Source: Pelomonas sp046294815 (GTDB taxonomy: Bacteria > Pseudomonadota > Gammaproteobacteria > Burkholderiales > Burkholderiaceae_C). From it: DNA of 56,842 bases. Where the stretch lies: positions 1 to 56,842 of the forward strand of contig JBKBOJ010000007.1 in the NCBI GenBank assembly GCA_046294815.1. Reading direction: 5' to 3'. A model generated the notes under the pieces. The model was not told the DNA's origin. It searched no databases and worked only from the letters and a program-made list of their open reading frames with translations. Below are positions 18,711 through 26,750 of this stretch, one piece after another. The translations under genes and the position numbers were made by a program. Each line of letters starts with the position of its first letter. The first letter of the stretch is position 1.

Positions 18711-19703
18711 ATGAGCACCGAGATCCATGCCGAACCCCCGAGCCGCGCGCCGCGCTGGCAGGGCTCGCTGCGCCTGCGGCTGACGCTGGCGCTGCCCTTG
18801 CTCAACGCCTTGGCGGTGGCGGCCGCCGAATGGAGCCTGGGTGCGGAGCTGGCCGCCCCCGGCGCCCTGGCGCGCCTGGCCTGGCTGGTGCTGCTGCTCA
18901 GCGCGGCCCAGCTGCTGCTGGTGGAGCTGTGGATGCTGCGGCCGCTGCGCTGGCTGGCCGCCGGCTGCGAGGCCATGGAAACCGTGCCGACGCCGCTGAC
19001 GCCGCAGGAGCCCCCCGCCGCCGCGCCGCGGCTGGCCGGCGAGCTGGACCGCATCGGCCATGCGATGCAGCGCGCCCGCGAATCGCTGTGGCAGCAAGAG
19101 CAGGCGGCGCGCGAGCTGCAGCATGAGTTGCAGCGGCAGCGCCAGCAACTGGACCAGGCCCAGGCCGCGCTGGAGGCCAACCGGCGCGAACTGGACAGCC
19201 TGGCGCGCACCGACGCGCTGACCGGCATCGCCAACCAGCGCGTCTTCGACGAGGCGCTGCGCCGCGAGTTCAAGCGTGCCCAGCGCCAGCGCGGCCTGCT
19301 GGCGCTGGCCGTCCTGGACCTGGACCAGTTCCGCCACTTCAACGACGTGCATGGCCGCGCGGCCGGCGACATGGCGTTGCAGCGCGTCGCGGCGCTGCTG
19401 TCGAGTCGCTTCAAGCGCGACACCGACCTGGTGGCCCGGCTGGGCGGCGCTGAGTTCGTCGCGCTGCTGCCTGGCGTCGGCATGGCCGAGGCCCAGGGCG
19501 TGCTGGAAGCGCTGCGCGACGAGCTGCGCGACCTGCGCCTGCCCGACGGCGCCACCGACGCGCCGCTGACCCTCAGCATCGGCCTGGCCGCCGCCAGCCC
19601 CGCCCACCCCTACCTCAGCGCCCAGGCGCTGCTGCAGGCGGCCGACGAGGCGCTCTACATCGCCAAGCACGCCGGGCGCGACCGACTCAGCCTGGCCGCT
19701 TGA
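18711..19703 (+). CDS. Membrane GGDEF protein with degenerate active site (GGAEF)
   Basis: A 330-residue protein with two hydrophobic segments (about 22-38 and 53-75), a long coiled coil (about 110-165) and a GGDEF domain (about 165-328). The metal-binding Asp in VLDLDQFRHFND is kept, but the active loop is GGAEF (245-249) where functional cyclases have an acidic third residue. The inhibitory-site motif RDTD (236-239) is retained. It may therefore bind cyclic di-GMP rather than make it. I choose the ATG at 18711; the frame runs further upstream only as an overlap with the previous gene. Confidence 0.85.
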   Translation: MSTEIHAEPPSRAPRWQGSLRLRLTLALPLLNALAVAAAEWSLGAELAAPGALARLAWLVLLLSAAQLLLVELWMLRPLRWLAAGCEAMETVPTPLTPQEPPAAAPRLAGELDRIGHAMQRARESLWQQEQAARELQHELQRQRQQLDQAQAALEANRRELDSLARTDALTGIANQRVFDEALRREFKRAQRQRGLLALAVLDLDQFRHFNDVHGRAAGDMALQRVAALLSSRFKRDTDLVARLGGAEFVALLPGVGMAEAQGVLEALRDELRDLRLPDGATDAPLTLSIGLAAASPAHPYLSAQALLQAADEALYIAKHAGRDRLSLAA

Positions 19704-19710
19704 CGCCCGG

Positions 19711-19833
19711 CTGAAGGCGGCAGCCCCCGTCGCGAGCGGCCTCAGGGTGGGTCGAGCAGCGCAGCCGTACTCCCGTACGGCGAGCAGCACAGGCCCGCCA
19801 TGGGGCCGCGCAGCAGGGGGATGCCGCCTTCAG
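19711..19833. repeat. 123-bp imperfect palindrome between convergent genes
   Basis: The outer arms CTGAAGGCGGCA (19711-19722) and TGCCGCCTTCAG (19822-19833) are perfect complements. The centre is a perfect hairpin, GCCGTAC / TCCC / GTACGGC (19764-19781). The intervening halves are also partly complementary (for example GAGCAGC with GCTGCTC, and AGCCCCC with GGGGGAT). The symmetry axis at 19772 is shared by the inner and outer arms. It fills the space between two convergent stops and overlaps the HDOD stop. It may work as a bidirectional terminator and may be one copy of a dispersed intergenic repeat. Confidence 0.8.
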
Positions 19834-20648
19834 CGGCCGTGTTCCTTGGCGGCGAGGATCTGCTCGTTGACGCGCCGCGCGGCGCGCAGCACCAGCGACT
19901 CGTCCAGCTGCGCCTGCGGCGCGATCTGGCTGGCCACCTCGTCGAGTTGCTCCGGGTGCTCCAGCAGCGCCCAGGCCACCGCCGAGATCGCGGCCACGCC
20001 GCGGCGCACCAGGCTGTCCGGCATGGTCAGCGTGGCCTGCACCTCCACATGGTGGCGCACGCTGGCCACGGCCGCGGGCGCCAGGCCCCAGCTCTCGCAC
20101 AGCGCCGCGCCCAGGGCGTCGTGGCTGACACCGAAGGCCGTGCGCTCCAGCTCCACCAGCTCGGTGTCGCGCGGCGCGGCGCGCAGCATCGCCGGGTAGT
20201 GCGTCGGCGCATGGCGGTACAGCACCGCCTTGCCGCATTCCTCGAACAGCCCGGCCGAATGCGCGGCCCAGGGGTCCACCCCCAGCATCTGGCCCATGCG
20301 GCCCATCAGCAGGCCGCGCTGCGACGCGCGCGACCACACCACCTCCAACTCGGCCGCGGCCGGGAAGGCGGCGCGCAGGCCCATCTCGAAGGTGATGGCA
20401 GCCACCTCGCGCATGCCCAGGTAGGTCAGCGCCTGATGCACCGTCTGCACCCGGCCGCGCAGGCCGTACAGCGACGAGTTGACGGCCTTCATGACGGCGG
20501 CGGCCAGCGCCATGTCGGTCTCGACCAGCGCTGACATGGCCTGCAGGTCGACGTCCTCGGCCGCCATCAGCAGCGAGAGCTTGACCAGGACCTCGGGCTG
20601 GGTCGGGATCTCGATGTCCAGATTGCGCAGTTGAGGATCGACGGGCAT
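19830..20648 (-). CDS. HDOD domain signalling protein
   Basis: A 272-residue protein consisting mainly of an HDOD domain (about 10-210), a degenerate HD-hydrolase fold found in bacterial regulatory proteins. PTQPEVLVKL, VMKAVNSSLYGLRG, then TVHQALTYLGMREVA are the usual N-terminal hallmarks. The catalytic HD pair of phosphohydrolases is not conserved, so a scaffolding role is more likely. It converges with the GGDEF gene across the palindrome, which suggests neighbourhood in cyclic-di-GMP or motility signalling but does not prove it. Confidence 0.88.
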   Translation of the reverse strand: MPVDPQLRNLDIEIPTQPEVLVKLSLLMAAEDVDLQAMSALVETDMALAAAVMKAVNSSLYGLRGRVQTVHQALTYLGMREVAAITFEMGLRAAFPAAAELEVVWSRASQRGLLMGRMGQMLGVDPWAAHSAGLFEECGKAVLYRHAPTHYPAMLRAAPRDTELVELERTAFGVSHDALGAALCESWGLAPAAVASVRHHVEVQATLTMPDSLVRRGVAAISAVAWALLEHPEQLDEVASQIAPQAQLDESLVLRAARRVNEQILAAKEHGR

Positions 20649-20739
20649 GGCTTGTGTCAGCGGCGGGGGATGCTGGATCGTATGTCAGTTGCCCCGCTGT
20701 GGCGCCATCACCGCGCGCTGATGCGAGCCGCCGGCTTGC

Positions 20740-21501
20740 CTACGTCATGAAGGCGTCGAAGGCGGTTTTGAGGATGAGCGCGCCGACGACCACGATGAAG
20801 ACGCCGCGCACGAAGCCGGCGCCGTGCTTGAGCGCCATGCGCGTGCCCAGCAGGCTGCCGGCCACATTGGTCATGGCCATCACCGCGGCCACATGCCACC
20901 AGATGTGGCCTTTGCCGACGAACAGCGCGATTGCAAACACATTGGTGAGCAGGTTCATCAGCTTGGCCGTGGCCGATGCGTGCAGGAAGTCGTAGCCCAG
21001 CAGGCGCACGAACAGGAACACGAAGAAGCTGCCGGTGCCCGGGCCGAAGAAACCATCGTAGAAACCGACCGCCAGCGCGATGGCGCCGGCCACCCACATC
21101 TCCGCGCGGCCGGTGAAGCGCGGCGCATGCTCGCGGCCGAGGTCCTTCTTGGCCAGCGTGTAGATCAGCACGGCCAGCAGCACCAGCGGCAGGGCCTTGC
21201 GCAGGCCGTCCGCGCTGACCAGCGTCAGCGCCCAGGCGCCGATGAAGCTGCCCGCGCCTGCCAGCACGGCGGCCGGCGCCAGGCGCCGCCAGGGCAGCTG
21301 CACGCGCCGTACGTACTGCAGCGTGGCCCAGGCCGTCCCCCAGACGGCGGCGCCCTTGTTCGTGCCCATCAGCGTGGCCGGGACCGCCTGCGGAAAGGTC
21401 GAGAACAGCGCCGGCACCAGCACCAGGCCGCCACCGCCCGCCACCGCATCGATGAAGCCTGCCAACAGCGAGGCGAGGGCGACGGTGGCGAGTTCGATCA
21501 T
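20740..21501 (-). CDS. TauE/SafE-family membrane transporter
   Basis: A 253-residue integral membrane protein (about seven or eight hydrophobic segments) of the TauE/SafE (DUF81, YfcA-like) family, linked to export of sulfite, sulfonates or other small organic anions. The N-terminal half contains AGFIDAVAGGGGLVLVPALF and the second half the repeat-related GFYDGFFGPGTGSFF, both family signatures. The ATG at 21501 begins MIELATVALASLL; the open frame continues upstream but has no family features. A strong minus-strand terminator lies 65-100 bases upstream of this start. Confidence 0.9.
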   Translation of the reverse strand: MIELATVALASLLAGFIDAVAGGGGLVLVPALFSTFPQAVPATLMGTNKGAAVWGTAWATLQYVRRVQLPWRRLAPAAVLAGAGSFIGAWALTLVSADGLRKALPLVLLAVLIYTLAKKDLGREHAPRFTGRAEMWVAGAIALAVGFYDGFFGPGTGSFFVFLFVRLLGYDFLHASATAKLMNLLTNVFAIALFVGKGHIWWHVAAVMAMTNVAGSLLGTRMALKHGAGFVRGVFIVVVGALILKTAFDAFMT

Positions 21502-21838
21502 GTCGGGTTCCGGGCATGCGCGCCGCGATCGCCGCCGTGCCAGGCCTCGTCGCGTGTGGCGCCAACAAATAAAACGGCCACCAAGGGGTGCCTTGGTGGC
21601 CGGTCGGATTGTCTTCGGGGTGGCGAAGCAATCTGGTGCGCTGGGCGCTTGTCTTGTCTCCTCACAACCCGCCTGGCAGCTCTGGGAGAGCCCGTCGCTG
21701 CATCGAGTGTCAAGGACTGTATGGCCCCGCCACAGTGCATGAAACTGGGGTAAGCCCGGGTTCGCGGCGCTAGAAGGGGCGATGGCGCCCACTGTTGGTG
21801 CATTTTTTCGCGACCTGAGCGCGGGTGAGAATCGCGCC
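21502..21838. other. Intergenic region upstream of tauE-like gene and lipoprotein gene
   Basis: This 337-base region separates divergent genes. It holds one strong hairpin terminator (21566-21601, minus strand) and, next to it, a second hairpin-forming segment (GATTG and CAATC arms, about 21606-21632). The rest has no recognisable gene: the short open frames lack ribosome-binding sites and family features. I could not match the minus strand to 6S RNA, tmRNA or a common riboswitch. Confidence 0.6.
21566..21601 (-). terminator. Intrinsic terminator, minus strand
   Basis: An 11-bp perfect stem (GGCCACCAAGG / CCTTGGTGGCC, 4-base loop, 21576-21601) is followed on the minus strand by GTTTTATTTG. 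No gene is seen on the minus strand directly upstream, so it either ends an unseen small RNA or attenuates the tauE-like leader. Confidence 0.75.
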
Positions 21839-23239
21839 ATGCGCCCCTGGTTTCGACGCGCCCTGCTGCTGTTGCCCATGCTGTCGACCGCCTGCGGCGG
21901 CGGGGGTGGCGGCGCGGCCGAACCGGGCGGTGGGGCCGCGACGGCGGGTGCCGGCAGCGGGCAGACGCTGACGCTGACACTGCCCACCTACGGCCTCACG
22001 GCGGCCGATCTGGCGGTCATCGTGGCCGAGGGCGATGCCTTGTCCGAGGCGGTGGGCGCGGCCTATGTGGCGGCGCGCGGCATCCCGGCGGCCAACCTCA
22101 TCCGCGTGCGGGTGGACACGACCCGCCCCAGCCTGTCAGCGGCCGAGTTTGCGTTGCTGAAAAGCGACATCGATGCCAAGCTGGCGGCTGCGGCGCCCGG
22201 GGTGCAGGCGACCTTGCTGACCTGGGCCGCGCCCTCCCGCGTGACGGGCGCCTGCACGATGGGCATCACCAGCGCGATGGCGCTCGGCCATGACGCGCGC
22301 TACTGCAACCCCAACCCGACCACCACGGCCTGCGCCGCCACGGCGGCTTCGCCGCTGTACGACAGCGAGACGCGCCGCCCACAGGCGGACCTGCAACTGC
22401 GCCCGTCCATGTTGCTCGGGGCGAGCACACTGGCCGGCGCCCAGGCGCTGATCGCCCGCGGTGTGGCCGCAGACGGCACCCGGCCCACGGGCGACGGCTG
22501 GCTGGTGCGCACGACCGACGCCGAGCGCAGCGTGCGCTGGACCGACTTTGCGGCGCTGCCCGCGGCCTGGGGCAGCGCGCTGCGGCTGAACTATGTGGAC
22601 AACAGCCAGGGGCCGGCCAGTGCCGACGGGCTGTCCGGCAAGAGCGACCTGCTGTTCTACCTGACCGGTCTGGCCAGCGTGCCCGACCTGGCGACGCTGC
22701 AGTTCCGCCCCGGCGCGCTGGCCGATGCGCTGACCTCCAGCGGCGGCGTGCTCCCCACGGGTGCCGGGCAGATGCCCATCACGGCCTGGCTGGAGGCAGG
22801 TGCGACGGCCAGCTATGGCACCGTGGAGGAGCCCTGCAATTTCCAGCAGAAGTTCTCGCGCGCCTCGGTGCTGATCGACCACTACTGGCGCGGCGCGACC
22901 GCCATCGAGGCCTACTGGAAGGCGGTGCAATGGCCCGGCCAGGGCTTGTTCGTCGGCGAGCCGTTGGCCCAGCCCTTCCGCGACGCGCCCAGCTTCACCA
23001 TCGAGGGCGGCGAGTACCGCATCAAGACCCGCAGCCTGCGCCCGGGCAGCCGCTATGCGCTGCAGTACCGGCTGGCGGGCAGCAGCAGCTGGACCTCGCT
23101 GGCCGAGTTCACCGGCCAGCGCGGCCAGCCGCTGGACGGCCGCGCGCCGCTGCCGCCGGCGGCGGCGGTGCAGATCCGCTGGCAGGGGCCCTGTCCGGAC
23201 AATGCGGCCAACGCCTGCACGCTGGCCCAGTCGCCCTGA
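21839..23239 (+). CDS. Exported lipoprotein, TIGR03790-like
   Basis: A 466-residue lipoprotein. The ATG at 21839 gives a signal with lipobox LSTAC (Cys19) followed by a Gly-rich spacer, preferable to an earlier in-frame start at 21782. The sequence EGDALSEAVGAAYVAARGIP resembles the N-terminus of the TIGR03790 family, and GKSDLLFYLTGLASVPDL with FRPGALADALTSSGG matches its conserved core. The C-terminal part (about 375-466) looks like a fibronectin-type beta-sandwich (GSRYALQYRLAGSSSWTSLA). The biochemical function of the family is unknown to me. It converges with the metallopeptidase gene. Confidence 0.7.
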   Translation: MRPWFRRALLLLPMLSTACGGGGGGAAEPGGGAATAGAGSGQTLTLTLPTYGLTAADLAVIVAEGDALSEAVGAAYVAARGIPAANLIRVRVDTTRPSLSAAEFALLKSDIDAKLAAAAPGVQATLLTWAAPSRVTGACTMGITSAMALGHDARYCNPNPTTTACAATAASPLYDSETRRPQADLQLRPSMLLGASTLAGAQALIARGVAADGTRPTGDGWLVRTTDAERSVRWTDFAALPAAWGSALRLNYVDNSQGPASADGLSGKSDLLFYLTGLASVPDLATLQFRPGALADALTSSGGVLPTGAGQMPITAWLEAGATASYGTVEEPCNFQQKFSRASVLIDHYWRGATAIEAYWKAVQWPGQGLFVGEPLAQPFRDAPSFTIEGGEYRIKTRSLRPGSRYALQYRLAGSSSWTSLAEFTGQRGQPLDGRAPLPPAAAVQIRWQGPCPDNAANACTLAQSP

Positions 23240-23241
23240 CG

Positions 23242-23267
23242 AAAAAAGCCCGGTGCGGGCACCGGGC
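23242..23267 (-). terminator. Terminator between convergent genes
   Basis: A 9-bp stem (GCCCGGTGC / GCACCGGGC, 23248-23267, 2-base loop) has AAAAAA immediately to its left. Read on the minus strand, this is a GC hairpin followed by six Us, ending the metallopeptidase transcript 25 bases after its stop. On the plus strand it is only followed by CTTGG, so it is weaker for the lipoprotein gene. Confidence 0.8.
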
Positions 23268-23291
23268 CTTGGGCGCCGAGGCGCTGTGCGT

Positions 23292-24791
23292 TTACCAGCC
23301 CAGGTCCTTCAGCAGCGGCAGCGTCAGGTCCTTGGGCGGGCCGAGGATGATGCCGAGATCGGGATTGATGTTGGGCTCCATCAGCAGGTTGGGCGTGGCG
23401 AAGGTGTCCCAGTGCGAGATCGACGAGCCGGCCACGCGCGGGTTGGGCGTGTACAGCAGCGGCCGGTTGAACGCATCCGTGCCGGCATAGAGGCCGCCGG
23501 TGGGCGCGGCGCTCATGCTGACCGTGACGCCAGAGGCCGTGCGACTGCGGGTTGCGGTGGCGGCTTTCAGCGCATTGCTGTCGCTGTAGGTGATCATCAG
23601 CGCCGGGATCGTGATGGTCGGGTCCGTGCCGCCCATGGTGCCGAACGTGCCGGTCGAGGTGTTGCCGATCAGCACGCCGATGGCGCCGGCGTTCTGCGCG
23701 TTCTTCACCTTGACCGTGAAGCCACAGACGCCACGGTCGATCAGCGCGATGCGGCCGCGCACGGCCAGTGCGTCCAGTGGCGTCAGCGGGCCGCAACCCG
23801 GGCCGATCAGGCCGTTGGCGCTGGTCTGCGAGACGACCGGCATCACGTCGGCGACGACGGGCGTCGCGCCCAGCTGCGGGCCGAAGTTGGCGGTGGCGAA
23901 CTGCTTGGTGCCTGCGATCGAGCCCGCATTGGGACCGGAGACGCGCAGCGCCGGCACCGGCGTGGTGCCCAGCGACAGCACCTGCGGCACGCCCAGCACG
24001 GCGTGCTGGCCGTCCCAGGCCAGCTGCCGGAAGTTGATGCCCGAGGCCACGCGTTCGGCGTTGGTCATCTGCGTCCAGCGCTTGCCGGACGTGTTGTCGA
24101 CCATGAAGTGTTCCCAGATGCTGGGACGGCCGTCGTACTGGGCGCCGGTGGCCCCACTGGTGGTGAACAGCGCAAAGCCCAGGCCGTGGCCGATCTCGTG
24201 CAGCAGCGTCGTGACGAAATTCACCTGGCCTTCCGGCGGATTGCCGTCCACGCCGAGGTAGAAGGGCGATCCGTCCAGGCAACCCGGCTTGCCGAGGTTG
24301 ACGTTGAATTGCGTCTTGATGTCGACGTTGCCGTAGCCCGTGCCGTCATCTTCCTGGCCGTAGTAGTCGGCCAGGCTCTGGCCCACGTTGGCGAGCTTGT
24401 TGGCCAGCGCCTGCGGGTACCAGGTGTTGGGCTTGGGGGCATTGGGGAAGTCACGCCAGCCGTTCCAGGCGCTGGCGCTGCCCAGTGTGGCGCTGGTGGC
24501 CGTGCAGCTCAGCGCCTCCCAGCCGGCACTCACCGTGATGGGCACGGGGCTGTCCAGCGCAGCCGCCCAGATGTTGGCGACGTACTGGTAGACGAACAGG
24601 CGCTGCTGGCCCAGCGTCGTGCCGGGGTTGCCGCCCACGGGGGCGACCGGCGTCGGGTCGTTGAAGCCCACGCCTGCCGGGTCGCGGTTTTGGATGATGA
24701 TGTTGGCGGCCGCCTGCGCGGCGGTGAATCCGGCGATCGCGCAGACCGCCAGCGCAGCGCGGGCGAGATGGCGCAGTTGGAATCCGTTCAT
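23292..24791 (-). CDS. Secreted PA-domain zinc metallopeptidase-like protein
   Basis: A 499-residue exported protein with a signal peptide (MNGFQLRHLARAALAV to AAQAA). A zinc-binding HEIGHGLGF motif has His198, Glu199 and His202, the metzincin-like HExxHxxG arrangement. A protease-associated (PA) domain follows at about 300-420, with GRIALIDRGVCGFTVKVKNA and GAIGVLIGN. No clear third zinc ligand is identified beyond the glycine; it may be distal. It is six bases downstream of the small post-PEP-CTERM-1-like gene, so the two are probably translated together. Substrate unknown. Confidence 0.82.
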   Translation of the reverse strand: MNGFQLRHLARAALAVCAIAGFTAAQAAANIIIQNRDPAGVGFNDPTPVAPVGGNPGTTLGQQRLFVYQYVANIWAAALDSPVPITVSAGWEALSCTATSATLGSASAWNGWRDFPNAPKPNTWYPQALANKLANVGQSLADYYGQEDDGTGYGNVDIKTQFNVNLGKPGCLDGSPFYLGVDGNPPEGQVNFVTTLLHEIGHGLGFALFTTSGATGAQYDGRPSIWEHFMVDNTSGKRWTQMTNAERVASGINFRQLAWDGQHAVLGVPQVLSLGTTPVPALRVSGPNAGSIAGTKQFATANFGPQLGATPVVADVMPVVSQTSANGLIGPGCGPLTPLDALAVRGRIALIDRGVCGFTVKVKNAQNAGAIGVLIGNTSTGTFGTMGGTDPTITIPALMITYSDSNALKAATATRSRTASGVTVSMSAAPTGGLYAGTDAFNRPLLYTPNPRVAGSSISHWDTFATPNLLMEPNINPDLGIILGPPKDLTLPLLKDLGW

Positions 24792-24797
24792 GGGCGG

Positions 24798-25229
24798 TTA
24801 CTCCTTCGCGTGGTCGTGGCCGGTGTGGTCGATGGCGGCATTGGCGGCGTCCTTGGGCGTCACGCATTGCTGCACCAGCTTGCCGTCGGCGCTGCGGGTG
24901 ACGACGCTGTGACTGGCGAAGTCCTCGGTGACGCGGACGCTGGCGGCGCCGCCTCGGTGGCTGCGCATCAGCGGGGCGCTGGCCTGTGCGGGCGCGGCGC
25001 TGCGGGCCGTCAGGCTGCGCTGCTGGCCCAGTGCCTGGCCTTGCGCCTGGCGCTGGCGGGCCAGTTCCTGGGCCTCGTCGGCGGTGGGGGCGCGCAGGCG
25101 GCCGGTGGCCGGATCGCGCGCGACGGAGAGTGCGTCTGGCGTGGCCGCGTCGGCGGCGGTGCTGTCGGCCCAGACGGCGGGGGCGGCGATGACGAGCCCC
25201 AGTGCTGGCAACCATTGGCGAAGCTTCAT
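24798..25229 (-). CDS. Small exported protein, post-PEP-CTERM-1-like
   Basis: A 143-residue protein with a signal peptide (MKLRQWLPALGLVIA to VWA). The mature part holds ARDPATGRLRAPTADEAQEL, a Gln/Ala-rich helix, SHRGGAASVRVTEDFASHSV and TRSADGKLVQQCV, which I recognise from the post-PEP-CTERM-1 domain that occurs near PEP-CTERM genes; this match is from memory. The C-terminus is His/Asp-rich (HTGHDHAKE), a possible metal site. There is a single Cys. It is upstream of and nearly contiguous with the metallopeptidase gene, so a partner, inhibitor or chaperone role is plausible. Confidence 0.65.
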   Translation of the reverse strand: MKLRQWLPALGLVIAAPAVWADSTAADAATPDALSVARDPATGRLRAPTADEAQELARQRQAQGQALGQQRSLTARSAAPAQASAPLMRSHRGGAASVRVTEDFASHSVVTRSADGKLVQQCVTPKDAANAAIDHTGHDHAKE

Positions 25230-25329
25230 GGTCTTCCTTTCATGCTCTGGTGGAGCGAGAGAGCCCCGGCGCCGATCGGCAGCCAGGACAAGTTGGCAAA
25301 AATCAATCGATGCGGATGGCGCGGCCGGA

Positions 25330-26001
25330 TCAGGCCTTGCGGCGGCGCGATGCGAAGCCCAGGCCGCCCAGTGCGCCCAGCACCAGCGCCAGGCTGGCGG
25401 GCTCGGGCAGGGCCACGGTCACCGTGTCGATGCCGATGAAATTGGCGTTGTTGGAATCGCTGACGCTGTAGACGAAGGCGTAGCGGCCCAGGGTGGCGCC
25501 ACCCGTGCCGGCCCAGCTGGTCGAGAACTCGGTCCAGTTGTCGGGGTAGCCGTCCACGTCCTGGTTGCCGTTGATGCTCAGCACGGTGACGAAGTCCGCC
25601 AGGTTGGTACTGCCCGTGCCGTTGAAGCGCACTTCCAGCCGGTCGCCGAACAGGCCCAGCAGCTCGTCCGTGCGCGTGAAGAAGCTCAGGACGCCGTTGT
25701 ACGTGGTGCTGAACGTCGGCGTGACCAGCCAGTTGTAGATGGTGCCGCCGGGAGCGGCGTTGTTGAAGTTGGCGGCGATATAGGACGTCGCGCCACCGCT
25801 GTGGCCGCCGAACACGCCGGAGTTGCCCTGGAACCAGCCGGTGGAGCCCGCCGGGGCGCTGAAGTTGCCAGCCAGCCAGCCGGAGCCGCCCAGCGTGCCG
25901 AGGTTGTCGAAGCCCTCGCTGATCAGCGTGGCAGCTGCTTGCGCGCTGCCACCCACCAGCCCCAATGTGGCCAGGCAGAGCCCGGCGATCGAAGTTTTCA
26001 T
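25330..26001 (-). CDS. PEP-CTERM sorting-domain protein
   Basis: A 223-residue exported protein. A signal peptide (MKTSIAGLCLATLGL to AQAA) is followed by a beta-rich body with LISEGFDN, similar to choice-of-anchor J domains (about 26-195). The C-terminus is a textbook PEP-CTERM: LPEPASLALVLGALGGLG followed by SRRRKA. An exosortase would cut near Pro-Glu-Pro and send the protein to the surface or the exopolysaccharide matrix. AAGGA lies about 8 bases before the ATG. No exosortase gene is in the window. It is 100 bases upstream of the post-PEP-CTERM-like gene on the same strand. Confidence 0.9.
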   Translation of the reverse strand: MKTSIAGLCLATLGLVGGSAQAAATLISEGFDNLGTLGGSGWLAGNFSAPAGSTGWFQGNSGVFGGHSGGATSYIAANFNNAAPGGTIYNWLVTPTFSTTYNGVLSFFTRTDELLGLFGDRLEVRFNGTGSTNLADFVTVLSINGNQDVDGYPDNWTEFSTSWAGTGGATLGRYAFVYSVSDSNNANFIGIDTVTVALPEPASLALVLGALGGLGFASRRRKA

Positions 26002-26221
26002 GTGATGACGTCCTTATGAGTCGATTGCGGTTGGCTTGGCCGCGGTCGGCGGCGAGACGACCGGGGATGGCCGGTCGCCCTCTTGCTGAAGAGGGGCTCG
26101 AGTTTCGTCAGCGCGAAGCCTTCTTGTTTCTAGGGAAAGCGATCTCCCCGCAAGTGAAGGGTGGGGCGACCCGCATGCCTGTTCGGGGGGGGCTGCGAGG
26201 ACGGCCCGCTACGATGCCGGC

Positions 26222-26743
26222 ATGCGCATGCTGATTCTTCTGTGGCTGGGCTTGGCCGGCGCGACCGCTGGTGCTGACTGCCAGCCCGCCGCCGCTGATG
26301 TGGAGCGCAGCCTCAACGCGCTGCGCGCGCAGGCGCGGGTCTGCGGCGAGCGCAGCCTGCCGGCGGCGCCCGCGCTGCGCTGGCAGGTGTTGCTGGCCGC
26401 CGCGGCGCAACGGCATGCGCAAGACCTGGCTGCACGCGACCGGCTGGATCACCTGAGCGCCGACGGCGCCTCGCTGCGCATGCGGCTGCGTGCGGCCGGC
26501 TATGCGATGCGCCTGGCCGGTGAGAACCTGGCGGGTGGGCCCGCGACGCTGGACGAGGCGCTGGCGCAGTGGCTGGCCAGCCCCGCTCATTGCGAAAACC
26601 TGATGTTGGCCGAGGTCCATGAGGTCGGCCTGGCCTGCGTGACGGGCCCGGGCCAGCTGCAGCGCTACTGGGTGCTGCAGGTCGCGGCGCCTGCCCGCGC
26701 GAGGCCCAACGCGCTCCCGACCCCAAGCCCGACAGGCTCCTAG
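26222..26743 (+). CDS. Secreted CAP-domain (SCP-like) protein
   Basis: A 173-residue exported protein with an N-terminal signal (MRMLILLWLGL to GADC) and a CAP/SCP-like domain. RHAQDLAARDRLDHLS, GYAMRLAGENLAGG and QWLASPAHCENLM reproduce the His/Glu/His cavity residues of bacterial CAP proteins. The role of bacterial CAP domains is mostly unknown. An ATG at 26228 is an alternative start. The C-terminus is Pro-rich. It converges with the response regulator gene. Confidence 0.85.
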   Translation: MRMLILLWLGLAGATAGADCQPAAADVERSLNALRAQARVCGERSLPAAPALRWQVLLAAAAQRHAQDLAARDRLDHLSADGASLRMRLRAAGYAMRLAGENLAGGPATLDEALAQWLASPAHCENLMLAEVHEVGLACVTGPGQLQRYWVLQVAAPARARPNALPTPSPTGS

Positions 26744-26750
26744 GAGGCTC

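Noticed and set aside
21706..21711. TTGACA-like -35 element on the minus strand
   Set aside because: No matching -10 box at 16-18 bases.
21602..21780. Possible 6S RNA or common riboswitch on the minus strand
   Set aside because: No closing stem or known conserved core was found; only the terminator and a local hairpin are solid.
26002..26221. Sigma-54 (-24/-12) promoter upstream of the PEP-CTERM gene
   Set aside because: GG and GC pairs occur, but none with the required 10-base spacing.
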